7,620 nt of DNA from JAFGPJ01 sp964439135 (GTDB taxonomy: Bacteria; Planctomycetota; Phycisphaerae; Sedimentisphaerales; Anaerobacaceae): NCBI GenBank assembly GCA_964439135.1, contig CAYTNN010000220.1, forward strand, positions 1 through 7,620. The letters run 5' to 3'. Position 1 is the first letter of the stretch. Each line of letters begins with the position of its first letter. A model generated the notes under the pieces. The model made no database searches and was not told where the DNA came from. It was given only the letters and a program-made list of their open reading frames with translations. A program made the translations under genes and the position numbers. This document shows positions 1 through 6,702 of the stretch, one piece after another.

Positions 1-118
1 GCTGTACCAGTTTTCTCAGGGGATGCCGCCAGCATTCCCTGCAGGGAGAAATAATACAATTCAGTGCCAGAGCACCTACGGTAACTAAAAATGCGACTAT
101 CGAAATCGTTTGAAACAT
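1..118 (-). CDS. Probable membrane protein, N-terminal fragment (39 codons, runs off the window)
   Basis: An ATG at 118 opens a frame with no stop to the window edge. The first 39 residues are a hydrophobic stretch (about residues 5-23: ISIVAFLVTVGALALN), then a cysteine cluster with C21, C26 and C29 (Cx4CxxC), then the basic segment RHPLRKLVQ. It starts 27 bp after the stop of the seven-heme cytochrome gene, and a weak GTGAG lies just upstream, so co-transcription is likely. A short helix followed by a basic segment would suit the start of a multi-helix membrane protein, such as a b-type cytochrome or another quinone-interacting partner of the cytochrome. Too little is visible to assign a family. 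C26-x2-C29 is followed by Trp, not His, so it is not a canonical heme c site. The existence of the gene is fairly likely; the function is a guess. Confidence 0.55.
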   Translation of the reverse strand, partial: MFQTISIVAFLVTVGALALNCIISPCRECWRHPLRKLVQ

Positions 119-145
119 ATCACTCACATTATAAATCAAGAGCTA

Positions 146-2071
146 CTAATTTTCTCCGGCCAGCGTTTTGACAACGCAAGCCAGGGCCTTCAGCGCATAT
201 AACAACAGAACGAAGGCCATAACCGCACACGAACCAAGAACAACCATCTTCATCCAGGGACGGAACACGAATGAGAAGGCAAACGCCCATGCATAGAATG
301 GGGAGATATCCTGAAACTCAACCATTTTTTTGGATTCCCGGGCCGCAACAACAGGAGTATCGACGTTAACGTTCCCGAAGAAGAAAGGCGCTTCAGTACC
401 GTGACAATCCGTACAATAGCGAATACCCAGAGACTGGGCCGCCGGCCTGACATCATGACCGATGGGCCATAAGTAAGGCTTCGCTGCGGGGTGGTCCTTC
501 TGTTCGCTCAGTTGGCCCGAATCATCGAGGCTGTATAGTCTGCCGCCGCTGACATACACGGCCTTGCCTTCCGGGATGCCGCCGGACGCCAGGGCGCTCA
601 GGCCTTTAACAATATGGTCGGCCGTCAATTCCGGCCAGTCGCCCGAGAACGGGAACTTTTCCTTCGAAAGCACGTCGGCGATAACTTTCGTAACGGTTTT
701 GAGTTCAATCGGCGTTACGCTATCGTCTTTGAGAACGCCCCAGAATGCAGGCCAAACAAGCTTGTGAGGCGCGATTTTGCCGTCGGCCTGTTTTGCGAAA
801 ACAGGAGAAGCAATGTGCGGCAGCATCTCGCGGGCCTTGTTCACGTTCGGCGTTCCGAGGCGATGGGCCATCGAAGTCTTTGTGAAGTGCGGCTCGTCGG
901 CAGGCCACGGGCCCGAATGACAAGCAGTGCAGGTCAGTCTTTCGAAATGCACCGCCGGGATGCCGCGGTGTTCGGGAACCGGGGCGCTCAGACGGCCGGC
1001 CGTCGGCTCCGAAGCAGAATGTTCTCCGAGGTGACAACCTTCACAGGAAGAAGCAGCCGCAAGCTCGTTGCTCGATTCATCTTCTTCACTCGCATACCCG
1101 CGAACAATGTTGTGATCGATTCCGTTACGGTGACAATCAACGCATGTCAGCCCGGCTTTCAGGTGGATGTCCTCGTCCTCGGACCATTTTTCGGTTTCTT
1201 CGTCGCCTATATAGAGATTCGAGTGGCAGAAGTAACACCGGTGCGAAGGGACTTCTCTGACGATATTAAAGAATACGCTGTTATCATGGTCAAACACGTT
1301 CTTACGATACGTGATGGCCGGCGGCTTATTCTTTCCGCCCTGTGCCGATTCGACCGCAAACGGATCGAACGGATCGTACATTTCGTCCATGTCGTTGGCA
1401 GAGCCGGTGACCGCAGCCAGGCCGGAGGACGCAGCCGTCGCCCAGCGGAAATTGCCGCGGCTTGCCTGCACGGCGTAACCGGTCGGTCCGCCCTGGTCCT
1501 GCCGCGGGTCTCCATTGTGGCAGCTCAGGCAGTTAATCTCCAATTTGCCGGAGACGTACTGCCGCATGACTTCTACAGGATCGTCGGTCTCTCCCGCGCC
1601 GCCGCCCGGTGTCTGCCGGCCGAAGATTTTAGTGAACTCGGGATCGGTCAGGCCGAACTGCCCGGGCTTGAATGTGCCAGGCCATGAGCGATAGGAAAGC
1701 AGTATCTGCGTGCCGGTTTTGGCATCGACATATATCCATGGCTGGCCCGGCCGGCCGCTCTCGGCATTCGGATCAACAGAGTTAAAATGCCAGCCCTTTT
1801 TGATAATCCCGTAGCTGTGACACTCGCCGCATGTCCGGCGTGTGGAAAAAGGCAGAAGCACCTCTTCGGCAGTGTCAATATCCGGATCAATCTTAACAGG
1901 TTCGGCGCCTTGTTCGCCCGGCTCGGCAAGCAACTCGATTCGATGAATCGGATGCGCACGGCTGCCGTCACTTTCGTCACCGAGAAGCTTCTGCCCGGTT
2001 TCAGCAGCGGCGGCGGGAAGACACAAGGCCAGCAAACACAAGAAGCCTTTTAATATCAATCCTTTTCTCAA
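146..2071 (-). CDS. Seven-heme, membrane-anchored c-type cytochrome
   Basis: The 641-residue protein has seven CxxCH heme-attachment motifs: CGECH 81, CLSCH 181, CYFCH 279, CVDCH 310, CEGCH 343, CTACH 381 and CTDCH 553. Residues 1-23 form a Sec signal peptide ending in a run of alanines. A hydrophobic C-terminal helix (about 610-634) should anchor it to the cytoplasmic membrane with the hemes in the periplasm. Such proteins carry electrons between the quinone pool and periplasmic redox partners; no specific enzyme family (NrfA, Otr, Hao) is recognised. The segment between hemes 1 and 2 (about 86-180) is long and rich in Gly and Pro, and the 168-residue gap before the last heme suggests a separate domain. 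Translation starts at TTG. The gene follows the Tat-exported oxidoreductase by 69 bp and precedes a probable membrane protein by 27 bp. Heme count and topology are clear; substrate and partners are unknown. Confidence 0.93.
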   Translation of the reverse strand: MRKGLILKGFLCLLALCLPAAAAETGQKLLGDESDGSRAHPIHRIELLAEPGEQGAEPVKIDPDIDTAEEVLLPFSTRRTCGECHSYGIIKKGWHFNSVDPNAESGRPGQPWIYVDAKTGTQILLSYRSWPGTFKPGQFGLTDPEFTKIFGRQTPGGGAGETDDPVEVMRQYVSGKLEINCLSCHNGDPRQDQGGPTGYAVQASRGNFRWATAASSGLAAVTGSANDMDEMYDPFDPFAVESAQGGKNKPPAITYRKNVFDHDNSVFFNIVREVPSHRCYFCHSNLYIGDEETEKWSEDEDIHLKAGLTCVDCHRNGIDHNIVRGYASEEDESSNELAAASSCEGCHLGEHSASEPTAGRLSAPVPEHRGIPAVHFERLTCTACHSGPWPADEPHFTKTSMAHRLGTPNVNKAREMLPHIASPVFAKQADGKIAPHKLVWPAFWGVLKDDSVTPIELKTVTKVIADVLSKEKFPFSGDWPELTADHIVKGLSALASGGIPEGKAVYVSGGRLYSLDDSGQLSEQKDHPAAKPYLWPIGHDVRPAAQSLGIRYCTDCHGTEAPFFFGNVNVDTPVVAARESKKMVEFQDISPFYAWAFAFSFVFRPWMKMVVLGSCAVMAFVLLLYALKALACVVKTLAGEN

Positions 2072-2082
2072 TGTAAGCTCAA

Positions 2083-2089
2083 TCCTTCT
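2083..2089 (-). promoter_or_regulatory. Ribosome binding site supporting a TTG start for the cytochrome gene
   Basis: On the minus strand AGAAGGA lies 11 nt before the TTG at 2071. An in-frame TGA lies only seven codons upstream of that TTG, and no ATG or GTG falls in between, so a standard start further upstream is excluded. The next in-frame candidate, TTG at codon 5, has GGA directly against it and would be too close. The slightly long spacing and the TTG codon suggest modest translation. Confidence 0.55.
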
Positions 2090-2140
2090 CTCTCAATGCA
2101 TTAATATTTATCTTACAGAGCGGCAACCGTAACCGAACGT

Positions 2141-3496
2141 TTAGGCCTCGAAGTCTTCCGGCTTAAACTCCAGCTTCCTGCCTGCTGCCACTGCGTCATT
2201 CACTTTCAATACCATCACCGCCGTTTCGTATCCGATCTCGGCCGGGCAATTCAGTTTGGCCTTACCGCGAATCGAATCGAAGAAGTTCTCAAGGTGCGGC
2301 TGATGATACGGTTTGCCTTCCATTGTAACCGGGATGTCATAGCTCGGCGGTTTTGGTGATTCACGCACATCCAGCACGGCGTCGCCGGCGGGTTTTTCCT
2401 CTTTCGGCTCGACCGGCTCCTTTATGAAGCCCATCTTGACCCACTTTTCCCAGTTCTCCGCCGGGACCCAGGCTTCGCGGTAAACCATGCCGCGTCCGGC
2501 GGCTTCCGAGATAACCAGCGAGCCTTCATCGCCCATGAAGGTCTCAAAGTATCCCTGGCTGCTGTTGGTCGTAATTGTCTGGTAAAACGCCCTGACGGTC
2601 CGATCGCCAACCTCATACTCATAAATAGCCATGACATTGTCGTACCAGTCGTGTCCTTTCCAGTAGTCGATACCGCCGCTGGCTATTACGGACTTGGGAT
2701 TGGTGCCGAGATACCAGCTATAAATGTCGATCTGATGCGAACCCAAATCGACGATTGGGCCGCCGCCGAGTCCTTTGTACCAACGCCAGTTTCTAAACTG
2801 CTGCATCGAGCTGAAACCATACTTTTCCAGGGTGGCCTTGTCGATCTCAGCGTTTCTGGGCGAGCCCAAATCCTCGCAAGCCGTCTTGCTGCGATTCCAC
2901 TGGCCGTTGATAGTGGTTATCTTACCCAACAGCTTGGCGCCGGTTATCAGCTTGTCGTAGACATGTCTATAGCGAGGATTGCTGCGGCGCTGATGACCGA
3001 TCTGCAGCAACTTGCCCGATTTCTTCGCCGCTTCAACCATCTTCTTGGCGCCTTCGAGCGTATTGGACATCTCTTTTTCACAATAGACGTTCAATCCGGC
3101 CTCAAGGCAGGCCACTGTGTGCGGCGAATGCCAGAAGTCAGGTGTGGCGACGATGACCGCGTCAAGGTCTTTTTCCTTATCGAGCATTTCCTTGTAGTCC
3201 ACATACGTATTGTGCTCGTGGTGATAGGCTTTGAGCGTACGTGAGACGCGTTTCTGGTTGTAAGATGTCCAGATATCGCAGACGGCCTTGAAACGAACGC
3301 CGGGGATATTCCGGCAGGCGTTCATCAGGACCTGTCCCTGGGCTCCGGCTCCGAGCAAAGCTACATTAATGGTATCAGCACTTGCTGCTTTTGCCTGTCC
3401 TATAATCGGCGAAAACGCCAAACCGGCTCCCATCACCGCTGTTGAACGCAGAAAACTACGCCTGTTTATTTCTTTAACAGTTTTTTGATTATCCAT
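2141..3496 (-). CDS. Tat-exported Gfo/Idh/MocA family NAD(P)-dependent oxidoreductase
   Basis: This 451-residue protein begins with a twin-arginine signal (NRRSFLRS, 11-18), a hydrophobic stretch and a likely cleavage site near AKA (35-37). The Rossmann fold follows, with the dinucleotide-binding loop GAGAQG at 49-54 and the second-strand acid in CDIW (D74). The family EKP motif is present as EKE (140-142), keeping the Lys. The C-terminal substrate domain has GGGPIVDLGSHQID (244-257), which holds the conserved DxGxHxxD residues D250, G252, H254 and D257. Family members oxidise or reduce sugar hydroxyls with tightly bound NAD(P); Zymomonas glucose-fructose oxidoreductase is the known Tat-exported precedent. 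Next to DUF1080 and barrel genes, a C3 sugar dehydrogenase or 3-keto-sugar reductase is the best inference. ATG is supported by GGAG 10 nt upstream (3507-3510), and its own promoter precedes it. It leads the unit containing the cytochrome. Family is certain; substrate is not shown. Confidence 0.93.
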   Translation of the reverse strand: MDNQKTVKEINRRSFLRSTAVMGAGLAFSPIIGQAKAASADTINVALLGAGAQGQVLMNACRNIPGVRFKAVCDIWTSYNQKRVSRTLKAYHHEHNTYVDYKEMLDKEKDLDAVIVATPDFWHSPHTVACLEAGLNVYCEKEMSNTLEGAKKMVEAAKKSGKLLQIGHQRRSNPRYRHVYDKLITGAKLLGKITTINGQWNRSKTACEDLGSPRNAEIDKATLEKYGFSSMQQFRNWRWYKGLGGGPIVDLGSHQIDIYSWYLGTNPKSVIASGGIDYWKGHDWYDNVMAIYEYEVGDRTVRAFYQTITTNSSQGYFETFMGDEGSLVISEAAGRGMVYREAWVPAENWEKWVKMGFIKEPVEPKEEKPAGDAVLDVRESPKPPSYDIPVTMEGKPYHQPHLENFFDSIRGKAKLNCPAEIGYETAVMVLKVNDAVAAGRKLEFKPEDFEA

Positions 3497-3558
3497 TGTT
3501 TAACAACTCCACAAATTTAACAAATTCAACTAATCTTGAACTTTCAATTTTGCCGGGC

Positions 3559-3587
3559 AATATAGCACGGCTATACCTCAATGTCAA
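3559..3587 (-). promoter_or_regulatory. Sigma-70-type promoter of the oxidoreductase-cytochrome unit
   Basis: Reading the minus strand, TTGACA (3587-3582) is followed after exactly 17 bp by TATATT (3564-3559). This is a perfect -35 box and a 5-of-6 -10 box at optimal spacing. Transcription would start near 3552, giving a leader of about 55 nt that is AT-rich and holds the GGAG ribosome binding site. It lies inside the 244-bp gap, the longest in the window, and would make the downstream genes independent of the DUF1080 block. No operator palindrome was found over it. Confidence 0.7.
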
Positions 3588-3684
3588 GCGTCCATCCGGC
3601 TATTTTTCCACCAGATGCCACTCAAAAGCATGGTGACTGAGCCGCTCGTTTACAACTGCTTCAGGTCCAGGAAACACCATCCCG

Positions 3685-3738
3685 GTAGGGGCAGGCCCAT
3701 GTGCCTGCCCTGAGCAACCACACAGGGTTGCCCCCTAC
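3685..3738. repeat. 54-bp palindromic repeat, probably a dispersed intergenic element
   Basis: The ends are exact 7-bp inverted repeats, GTAGGGG (3685-3691) and CCCCTAC (3732-3738). Inside are two hairpins: GGGCAGGC/GCCTGCCC (3689-3696 with 3703-3710, 6-nt loop) and GCAACC/GGTTGC (3714-3719 with 3726-3731, 6-nt loop). The terminal GTAG/CTAC can close them into a three-way junction. It sits 2 bp after the DUF1080 stop codon. Elements with GTAGGGG...CCCCTAC ends and internal hairpins resemble short dispersed repeats I recall from several environmental bacterial genomes. It could act as a 3' end or RNA-stabilising structure of the upstream operon. It has no U-tract on the minus strand, so it is not a classical intrinsic terminator. 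Copy number cannot be judged from one copy. Confidence 0.75.
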
Positions 3739-3740
3739 AT

Positions 3741-5177
3741 TTACTTTGCCAGAGGTTTGACGATGATATTGCGATACGCCACGGGCCCGTGGTTGCCCTG
3801 GAACATCAAAGGTACGGTCGGCAATTCAGTGCCGGTAACGCCACCGGGCGTCTGTTTCTCCATTACAAGTTTTTCATGCAGGACCTGGCCGTTAAGCTCT
3901 ACCTTGATCAGTTCGGCTTTTTCGGTCTTCTGCTTGGAAGAGTCGAACTTCGGGGCACGGAAATCAATGACGTACTGCTGCCACTGTCCGGGCTTTTTGC
4001 TGGCGTTAACTCGCGGCGGATTGGCGCCGTAAACCGCGCCCATATCACCGCCGCCCATTTTCTGCCGGCCCCAACTGTCCAGCACCTGTATTTCATATTC
4101 GCCCATAACATAGACGCCTGAATTGGAACCTTGCGGCACCATCACCTGCAGCTCGATCCGGCAGTCGCCGACGAACTTGGCCTTGGAGTAAATGTCCCGG
4201 CTGGCACCGTGCTCGGGCGTCAGGTTGATCATCTCGCCTTTGCCGTCTTTGGCAACCAGCTTCTTAGGGTCGGCCGACGAGATACTCGCCTTTCCGACCA
4301 CCCATTTGTCGCCCTTGCCCGAACCGGTATTCGTTGTCCATTCGTCCAGGTTCTTACCGTTGAAGAGAAGCTGCGCATCGCCGTACTTCTCGTCGAGATG
4401 CTTGACCCGGATATCCTTGAACTCCACAACCATCGGGTCACCGGCATGTATCTGGAGCGCCAGAATGCCTTCTCTTGCAGCACCATTACGGTCCTTCGGA
4501 TCGTTTGGATTGGTAACTCGGTCGTTGTCGATTAACTCCATCATCTGGTAGCCGTTAAGGTAATGTTTAAGGTGGTTACCCTGCGCGATGATGTGATACT
4601 CGTTCCAGTCCTTGTCCTTGTAGTAGCCGGCTTTGATAAGCTCATCGACATCCGAAACGTTGCTGACGACCTCTTTTTCGCCCTTCTGGTCGATGACCAT
4701 AAGATCGCCGACGTTGACCAGCCAGCCCCGGCCGGCCTCGTGGTAAAGGAATCCTACCTTACCCGGATTGTTCTCGACCTCGGCCTGATATCCGCCAACG
4801 ACCCACTTGTCGATTTCCTTGCTGCGATACTGGATGCCGGAGTTGCCGTTTTGGAGACGGAACTTGATTTTAAGCTCGAAGTCCCTGAGCTTGCCGTCGC
4901 GCCAGATAAGGAAAGTGTTGCCGCGAGCGGGATTGGCAATAGTGGTCTGGCCTCGAATGACGCTGTCCTTAACCGACCAGAGGCGTGGATCGCCATCCCA
5001 GCCTGTAAGGTCTTTGCCGTTGAATACCGAGACCCACCCTTTCGATGAATCCGAATCGCCTGCGAGTACGGACTGCTGGCTGCCGATCATGGACATTCCA
5101 AACAAATTCAAAGCCAGGATCGCGATTACCAGAACCGTCCCGCTGCAAACGATTGCGTTTTTGCTTCTGCTTTTCAT
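3741..5177 (-). CDS. Exported tandem DUF1080 (3-keto-disaccharide hydrolase/lyase family) protein
   Basis: The protein contains two DUF1080 jelly-roll domains. With numbering from the ATG at 5192, domain 1 spans about 51-266 (SVFNGKDLTGW at 55-65, NGNSGIQYRS at 115-124). Domain 2 spans about 270-480 (LLFNGKNLDEW at 275-285, SNSGVYVMGEYEIQVLDS at 356-373, KKPGQWQQYVIDF at 399-411). The family includes enzymes that cleave 3-keto-glycosides, in some cases by eliminating the aglycone. A basic N-terminus and hydrophobic segment (about 17-36) followed by SVLAGD form a signal peptide or anchor. I prefer the ATG at 5177 (478 residues) over 5192 (483), because GAGGT lies 8 nt before it while the outer ATG has no ribosome binding site. 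It follows the barrel-DUF1080 fusion by 27 bp and ends 2 bp before the palindromic repeat. The two domains differ clearly in sequence, so different substrates or one non-catalytic sugar-binding copy are possible. Confidence 0.92.
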   Translation of the reverse strand: MKSRSKNAIVCSGTVLVIAILALNLFGMSMIGSQQSVLAGDSDSSKGWVSVFNGKDLTGWDGDPRLWSVKDSVIRGQTTIANPARGNTFLIWRDGKLRDFELKIKFRLQNGNSGIQYRSKEIDKWVVGGYQAEVENNPGKVGFLYHEAGRGWLVNVGDLMVIDQKGEKEVVSNVSDVDELIKAGYYKDKDWNEYHIIAQGNHLKHYLNGYQMMELIDNDRVTNPNDPKDRNGAAREGILALQIHAGDPMVVEFKDIRVKHLDEKYGDAQLLFNGKNLDEWTTNTGSGKGDKWVVGKASISSADPKKLVAKDGKGEMINLTPEHGASRDIYSKAKFVGDCRIELQVMVPQGSNSGVYVMGEYEIQVLDSWGRQKMGGGDMGAVYGANPPRVNASKKPGQWQQYVIDFRAPKFDSSKQKTEKAELIKVELNGQVLHEKLVMEKQTPGGVTGTELPTVPLMFQGNHGPVAYRNIIVKPLAK

Positions 5178-5185
5178 GCGTATGT

Positions 5186-5190
5186 ACCTC
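5186..5190 (-). promoter_or_regulatory. Ribosome binding site that selects the inner ATG of the tandem DUF1080 gene
   Basis: GAGGT on the minus strand lies 8 nt before the ATG at 5177 and overlaps the outer in-frame ATG at 5192 (they share the G). Upstream of the outer ATG the sequence is ACTAATCACA, with no Shine-Dalgarno match. The inner start removes five residues (MRYIR) and leaves a standard signal peptide beginning MKSRSKN. Confidence 0.6.
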
Positions 5191-5204
5191 ATTGTGATTA
5201 GTCT

Positions 5205-6653
5205 TTAGTCAAGTGATTTAATTTTCAGATTTCTGAACCAGATCATGTTGCCGTGATACTGGAAGCCAATATGCCCTTCGCGGGCCATATCCTTGTAGGC
5301 GTAGCGGAACTTATTCCTGGTTCCCGCGGCGATCGGAGGATCAGGATTCTTGCCGGCCTCGGTCCATAGGTTCAGGTCCATATCGATGATATCTTCGCCG
5401 TTGAGATTGATATAAATCTTATTGTCCAGACAGGTAATGATGTAGTGGTTCCACTCGCCCGGCTTCTTGGTAGCATCCTTCGAGGGCGACAGGCAGTCAT
5501 AAACAGCGCCGCACTGGCCGTGCTTGGCTCCATCGGTGGTGGCGTGAATCTGGATTTCAATCGTGGTGTTGATCCAGTTCTTTAAATCGGCGCCGCGGAT
5601 AAAAACGCCGCTATTGCCCTTATCGGGGACTTTGAAATCGAGTTCGAGTACGAAGTTGCCGTAGCGATCTTTGGTCCAGATGTCGCCATGACCGCTCGGA
5701 GTAGGAGCAAGAACGCCATCGTCGTTATAAGCCCAGGAGCCAGATTCCATTATGGCGTTCGAAAGGTTATTCTTAAAAACATCCTTATACTGTACGTCGC
5801 TAAGCTCGGCGGCGGTCTTTCTGAAGAACGCCACACATTTGGAAATCTCGGGCATCGAGTTGAGCCAGTTGTGCTCGTATTCTATCGAAAATACGCCCTT
5901 GAATTTCTGACGGTCCAGTTCGGTCAATATATCCTTGACCTTGCATATACCCGTGCCCCAGGGAACATCGTGAGCATTGCGATTACCGAACTCGTTAAGG
6001 TCTTTGAAATGCAAGCTGATGATGCGTTTCTCCGCCCCGAGCTTTTTAATGGCTTCAAGCGGCTCGACACCGGAACGCGCCCAGTGACCCGTATCGGCAC
6101 AGGCGCCGATTCGTTTGCTGCGCCCTTCGCATACTTTCAGCACGGTATCAGGATTCCAATAATGCGAAGGATTGGGATGATTGTGGATCGCCACGTTGAT
6201 TTTGTACTCTTCGCACAAATTATCGATTAGCTCAAATGCATCTTCCGGCGGCTCGGAGACTATCGTCTCGATACCCATTTCTTTGGCGAAATCGAACACT
6301 TTCCGGCATTCGGCCTCGTTGTTAGGCAGGCCCACCACGCCGTAGTTCATCAGTTTTACTCCGGAGTCACTAAGCTTTTGCAGCATCAGCTTCCTATCCG
6401 CCGCTGACATGTTATGATCCACCTTTACATCGGGTTTTTCCTTGCTCAGCGTCTGGCCTGGATAGCACTCGATGTACTTCATTTCGAGCGCCTTATTCTT
6501 GTCCACCGCCTCGAAAAACGTGAAGCGATTGAAACTGTATGCCTGCATACCCAGTTTCCAATCTTCCTTGCCCACTGCACTGGCTTTCTGCAAACCGCAA
6601 AAACACAAAGCAAAAACCAGCATACCAACCATTACTCTCATTTTCTTGTTCAT
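5205..6653 (-). CDS. Exported fusion: sugar phosphate isomerase/epimerase-like barrel plus DUF1080
   Basis: The 482-residue protein has a Sec signal (1-26, KK start, likely cut after ASA). Residues about 30-283 form a xylose-isomerase-like/AP-endonuclease-2 TIM barrel. Its probable metal and active-site residues are visible: E134 (IVSEP), H157 and H159 (AIHNHP), D187 and H190 (ADTGHW), H215, K217 and D218 (SLHFKD) and E258 (SIEYE). Residues about 290-482 form a DUF1080 domain (GNSGVFIRG 346-354, IEIQIH 365-370, KKPGEWNHYIITC 396-408, GHIGFQYHG 460-468). In the 3-keto-glycoside route, DUF1080 enzymes eliminate the aglycone and barrels of this type can hydrate the resulting enone. This protein may therefore join two consecutive steps; that is inference. 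AGGAG lies 8 nt before the ATG. It sits 49 bp after the partial oxidoreductase and precedes the tandem DUF1080 gene by about 27 bp. Another carbohydrate isomerase/epimerase role remains possible. Confidence 0.93.
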   Translation of the reverse strand: MNKKMRVMVGMLVFALCFCGLQKASAVGKEDWKLGMQAYSFNRFTFFEAVDKNKALEMKYIECYPGQTLSKEKPDVKVDHNMSAADRKLMLQKLSDSGVKLMNYGVVGLPNNEAECRKVFDFAKEMGIETIVSEPPEDAFELIDNLCEEYKINVAIHNHPNPSHYWNPDTVLKVCEGRSKRIGACADTGHWARSGVEPLEAIKKLGAEKRIISLHFKDLNEFGNRNAHDVPWGTGICKVKDILTELDRQKFKGVFSIEYEHNWLNSMPEISKCVAFFRKTAAELSDVQYKDVFKNNLSNAIMESGSWAYNDDGVLAPTPSGHGDIWTKDRYGNFVLELDFKVPDKGNSGVFIRGADLKNWINTTIEIQIHATTDGAKHGQCGAVYDCLSPSKDATKKPGEWNHYIITCLDNKIYINLNGEDIIDMDLNLWTEAGKNPDPPIAAGTRNKFRYAYKDMAREGHIGFQYHGNMIWFRNLKIKSLD

Positions 6654-6661
6654 TTCTTTTT

Positions 6662-6666
6662 CTCCT
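6662..6666 (-). promoter_or_regulatory. Strong ribosome binding site of the barrel-DUF1080 fusion gene
   Basis: AGGAG on the minus strand lies 8 nt before the ATG at 6653, with an A-rich spacer. It is the best Shine-Dalgarno match in the window. It confirms the start and suggests efficient translation of the fusion protein relative to its neighbours. Confidence 0.6.
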
Positions 6667-6702
6667 ACTAATTAGACGTTGTTAATATCGAAAATAGTAT
6701 AA

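Noticed and set aside
614..1687. A 357-residue open frame on the plus strand, opposite the cytochrome gene
   Set aside because: It lies wholly antisense to a gene with seven heme motifs, a signal peptide and an anchor. Its translation is rich in Arg and Val with no recognisable domain, as expected for a shadow of a GC-rich coding strand.
2651..3244. A 197-residue open frame on the plus strand, opposite the Tat-exported oxidoreductase
   Set aside because: It is antisense to a well-supported family member and shows no domain, signal or ribosome binding site of note.
3685..3738. The palindromic repeat as a classical rho-independent terminator
   Set aside because: Its hairpins are GC-rich, but no run of T follows on the minus strand, where CGGGATGG comes next. 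A different 3'-end role is still possible.
5688..6230. A 180-residue open frame on the plus strand, opposite the barrel-DUF1080 fusion
   Set aside because: It overlaps the catalytic barrel residues on the other strand and has no independent support.
6590..6653. A lipoprotein signal in the barrel-DUF1080 fusion because of cysteines at residues 17 and 19
   Set aside because: The residues before each Cys (FAL and LCF) do not fit a lipobox, and an ordinary ASA cleavage site follows at 24-26.
6654..6702. Possible internal promoter before the fusion gene (TATACT on the minus strand near 6699)
   Set aside because: The only -35-like hexamer, TTGGAC, is about 10 bp away, far short of 16-18 bp. The short gap fits simple co-transcription.
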